DNA of 25,589 nt from an uncultured Eubacteriales bacterium (GTDB lineage: Bacteria > Bacillota > Clostridia > Oscillospirales > Oscillospiraceae), in assembly GCA_900548795.1 (NCBI GenBank), contig URLT01000015.1, forward strand, positions 1 through 25,589. The letters run 5' to 3'. This document shows, one piece after another, positions 23,675 through 25,589 of the stretch; the stretch's first letter is position 1; each line of letters begins with the position of its first letter. The notes beneath the pieces were generated by a model that made no database searches, was not told the origin of the DNA, and was given only the letters and a program-made list of their open reading frames with translations. A program made the translations under genes and the position numbers.

Positions 23675-24619
23675 ATGAATTTCGGCGATTTTTTGGGCAA
23701 CGACGGCCTCAAGCGGCGGCTGAACGAGGCCGAGCGCACCGGCCGGCTGTCTCACGCGTGGCTGCTGCTCGGGCCGGAGGGCTCGGGGCGGCACACCCTC
23801 GCGCGGCTGCTCATCGCCGCCATGCAGTGCACCGCCGGCGGCGAGCGCCCCTGTCTGCGCTGCGCCGCCTGCAAAAAGGTGCTTGCCGGGGTGCATCCCG
23901 ACGTCGTCACCGTTGACGCGCCGGACAAAAAAACCGTCCCGGTCAAGCTCGTCCGCGACGCCTGCGCCGATCTTTATGTCCGCCCGAATGAGGGGCGCAG
24001 AAAGATCTACGTCTTCCCGCGGGCACACGAGCTGAACGCGCAGGGGCAGAACGCCCTGCTCAAGTGCATCGAGGAGCCGCCTGCCTATGGCGCGTTCTTC
24101 CTGCTCTCCGAGCAGCCGCTGCTGCCGACCGTGCACAGCCGCTGCGCCGAGCTGCGGCTCTGCCCGCTACCGGAGGAGACGCTGCTGCGCGCCCTTGCAC
24201 GGCGCGCTCCCGACGCGAGCGACGAGCGCCGCCGTCTTGCCGCCGCGCAGAGCGGGGGCTATCTCGGCCGCGCGCTTAGGCTGCTGGAGTCCGGCGGCGG
24301 TCTGCTGCCGCAGACCGAGGCGCTCGTTCCGGCGCTCGGCTCGAAGCGAGAGCTGCTGTCCGTTTTGATCCCGATGGAGCGCATGACGCGCGAGGCGCTT
24401 CGCGCCGTGCTGCTGCAATGGCGGGAGCTGATCGCGCAGGCTCTGCTCTGCCGCGCCGGCGCGCGAGCCGGCTTCCCGCAGGCGCAGGCGCTGGCCGCGC
24501 GCTGCTCCGCCGCGTCGCTTCTGGCCGCCGCCGACGCGCTGGCCGAGGCAATTTCCATGCTCGACGGAAACGTCAGCCCCGCGCACCTGTGCGGCTGGCT
24601 CGCCGTCAAGCTTGCTTGA
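23675..24619 (+). CDS. holB: DNA polymerase III delta' subunit
   Basis: Delta' is the stator of the clamp loader that places the beta clamp on DNA. The 314-residue protein has the AAA+ domain I of the family with HAWLLLGPEGSG (27-38), the zinc module C52/C60/C63/C66, QNALLKCIEEPP in place of the usual Walker B-sensor region, and the conserved LLSEQPLLPTVHSRC. The P-loop reads GPEGSGRHT, lacking the lysine, so this copy probably binds no ATP, in line with the stator role. GGGCGGAG precedes the ATG at 23675. ricT follows 13 bases after the stop, the same pair as Bacillus holB-yaaT. Confidence 0.94.
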   Translation: MNFGDFLGNDGLKRRLNEAERTGRLSHAWLLLGPEGSGRHTLARLLIAAMQCTAGGERPCLRCAACKKVLAGVHPDVVTVDAPDKKTVPVKLVRDACADLYVRPNEGRRKIYVFPRAHELNAQGQNALLKCIEEPPAYGAFFLLSEQPLLPTVHSRCAELRLCPLPEETLLRALARRAPDASDERRRLAAAQSGGYLGRALRLLESGGGLLPQTEALVPALGSKRELLSVLIPMERMTREALRAVLLQWRELIAQALLCRAGARAGFPQAQALAARCSAASLLAAADALAEAISMLDGNVSPAHLCGWLAVKLA

Positions 24620-24632
24620 TAAGGAGTTCCGA

Positions 24633-25589
24633 ATGAAAGAAGAAACCGCTTCCCCCGTGACGGTCTGCGACGTACAATTCCGCTCCGCCACAAAGTTTTA
24701 CTATTTTGACCCCGGCGGGCTCGACGTGAAGCTCGGCGACACCGTGATCGTCGACACGGCCTATGGGCTGGAGATCGGCAAATGCGTGCGCGGCAATCAC
24801 GCCGTCGAGCCGGGCGACGTCGTTGCGCCGCTGCGCCGCGTGCGGCGTCTTGCGACCGAAAACGACAAGCGGATCGACGCCGCCAACCGCACCCGCGAGA
24901 AAAACGCCTTCTCCGTCTGCCAGAAGCAGATCGAGGAGCTGCACATGCAGATGCAGCTCGTCTCGGCCGAATATGCCTTCGACGGCAGCAAGGTGCTGTT
25001 CTTTTTCACGGCCGACGGCCGCGTCGACTTCCGCGAGCTGGTCAAGCATCTGGCCGGCATCCTGCGCACGCGCATTGAGCTGCGTCAGATCGGCGTGCGC
25101 GACAAGGCCAAGATGGTCGGCGGGCTGGGCATCTGCGGCCGCCCCTTCTGCTGCCGCGAATTTCTCGACGATTTTCAGCCGGTGTCGATCAAAATGGCCA
25201 AGACGCAGAACCTCAGCCTGAATCCCACCAAGATCTCCGGCACCTGCGGCCGCCTGATGTGCTGCCTGAACTATGAGCAGGAGGCCTACGAGAGCCTGCT
25301 GCGCACCAGCCCGCGTCCCGAGTCCTTCGTCGACACGCCCGACGGCCGCGGAACCGTCACGGACGTCAACCTGCTGCGCCAGAGCGTGCGCGTCCGGCTG
25401 GAAAAGGAGCCGGACACCGTCGTCTGCCACAAAAACTGCGACATCTGCGTCCTGCGCAACGGCAAGGCGCACAAGGGCGACGAGCCGATCCCGGCCGACC
25501 TTGCCCCGATCTCCGGCGGCAAGCCCCGCCGCAAGAAGGAGGAGCCGGAATTTGCCACCTATCTCGAGCCGGTCGTGATCCGCTCGAGC
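24633..25589 (+). CDS. ricT: PSP1-domain protein RicT (YaaT), 3' end outside window
   Basis: RicT forms the Ric (Y-) complex with RicA and RicF in Bacillus; this Fe-S complex steers RNase Y and supports sporulation and competence. The frame is open for 319 codons to the window edge with no stop. The PSP1 domain spans roughly residues 60-150. It is followed by the cysteine-rich segments GLGICGRPFCC (C168, C173, C174), TCGRLMCC (C205, C210, C211) and CHKNCDIC (C265, C269, C272), which fit Fe-S ligation. ATAAGGAG precedes the ATG at 24633. The C-terminal tail is basic and of low complexity. The Ric partners are not in the window. Confidence 0.94.
   Translation, partial: MKEETASPVTVCDVQFRSATKFYYFDPGGLDVKLGDTVIVDTAYGLEIGKCVRGNHAVEPGDVVAPLRRVRRLATENDKRIDAANRTREKNAFSVCQKQIEELHMQMQLVSAEYAFDGSKVLFFFTADGRVDFRELVKHLAGILRTRIELRQIGVRDKAKMVGGLGICGRPFCCREFLDDFQPVSIKMAKTQNLSLNPTKISGTCGRLMCCLNYEQEAYESLLRTSPRPESFVDTPDGRGTVTDVNLLRQSVRVRLEKEPDTVVCHKNCDICVLRNGKAHKGDEPIPADLAPISGGKPRRKKEEPEFATYLEPVVIRSS

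Overview
The window is a GC-rich (by eye well above 55 %) chromosomal segment from a spore-forming member of the Clostridia. It carries spo0A, spoIVA, spoVAD, spoVAE and a SpoIIQ-like M23 protein, together with Firmicute markers such as RNase Y, RicT, the CIRCE/HrcA control site and sigma-A promoters with strong Shine-Dalgarno sites. The protein style and base composition suggest the Oscillospiraceae/Ruminococcaceae side of the class. This is inference and I cannot name a genus. No tRNA, rRNA, CRISPR array, prophage or defence island was seen. I did not find a wholly new system; the unusual material is in regulation, repeats and gene arrangement.

Layout. (1) 1-2.6 kb: dnaN (cut by the window edge) and dnaA, both on the minus strand, with a 268-bp spacer holding DnaA-box-like sites, a probable part of oriC. 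(2) 2.6-4.4 kb: an MFS transporter, a palindromic intergenic repeat and a 159-bp MITE-like element with a 4-bp target duplication. (3) 4.4-9.5 kb: a minus-strand sporulation block of spoIVA, a SpoIIQ-like M23 gene, spo0A, spoVAE and spoVAD. Candidate sigma-E and sigma-F/G promoters, Spo0A boxes and terminators are visible. (4) 9.6-11.2 kb: glyA behind a tandem glycine riboswitch and an intrinsic terminator. (5) 11.2-11.9 kb: an array of the same palindromic repeat with a 344-bp period. (6) 12-18.2 kb: clpB under CIRCE, a plus-strand yccF-HAD pair, a small ModE-like regulator, and a minus-strand ClpE-like ATPase without an N-domain. (7) 18.3-25.6 kb, all plus strand: ferredoxin, trmN6-like methyltransferase, rsmI, rny (RNase Y), a DUF2156 protein coupled to a GNAT acetyltransferase, holB and ricT (cut by the window edge).

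How the genes fit together. The sporulation block spans the master regulator (Spo0A), mother-cell coat assembly (SpoIVA), the forespore-mother cell channel (SpoIIQ-like) and spore DPA loading (SpoVAD/SpoVAE). The last region resembles the Bacillus holB-ricT-yabA-trmN6-rsmI neighbourhood, here split by rny and two other genes; RicT is a known partner of RNase Y. If replication starts at the dnaA locus, the right arm places stress and sporulation genes head-on to the fork and housekeeping genes co-directional with it.
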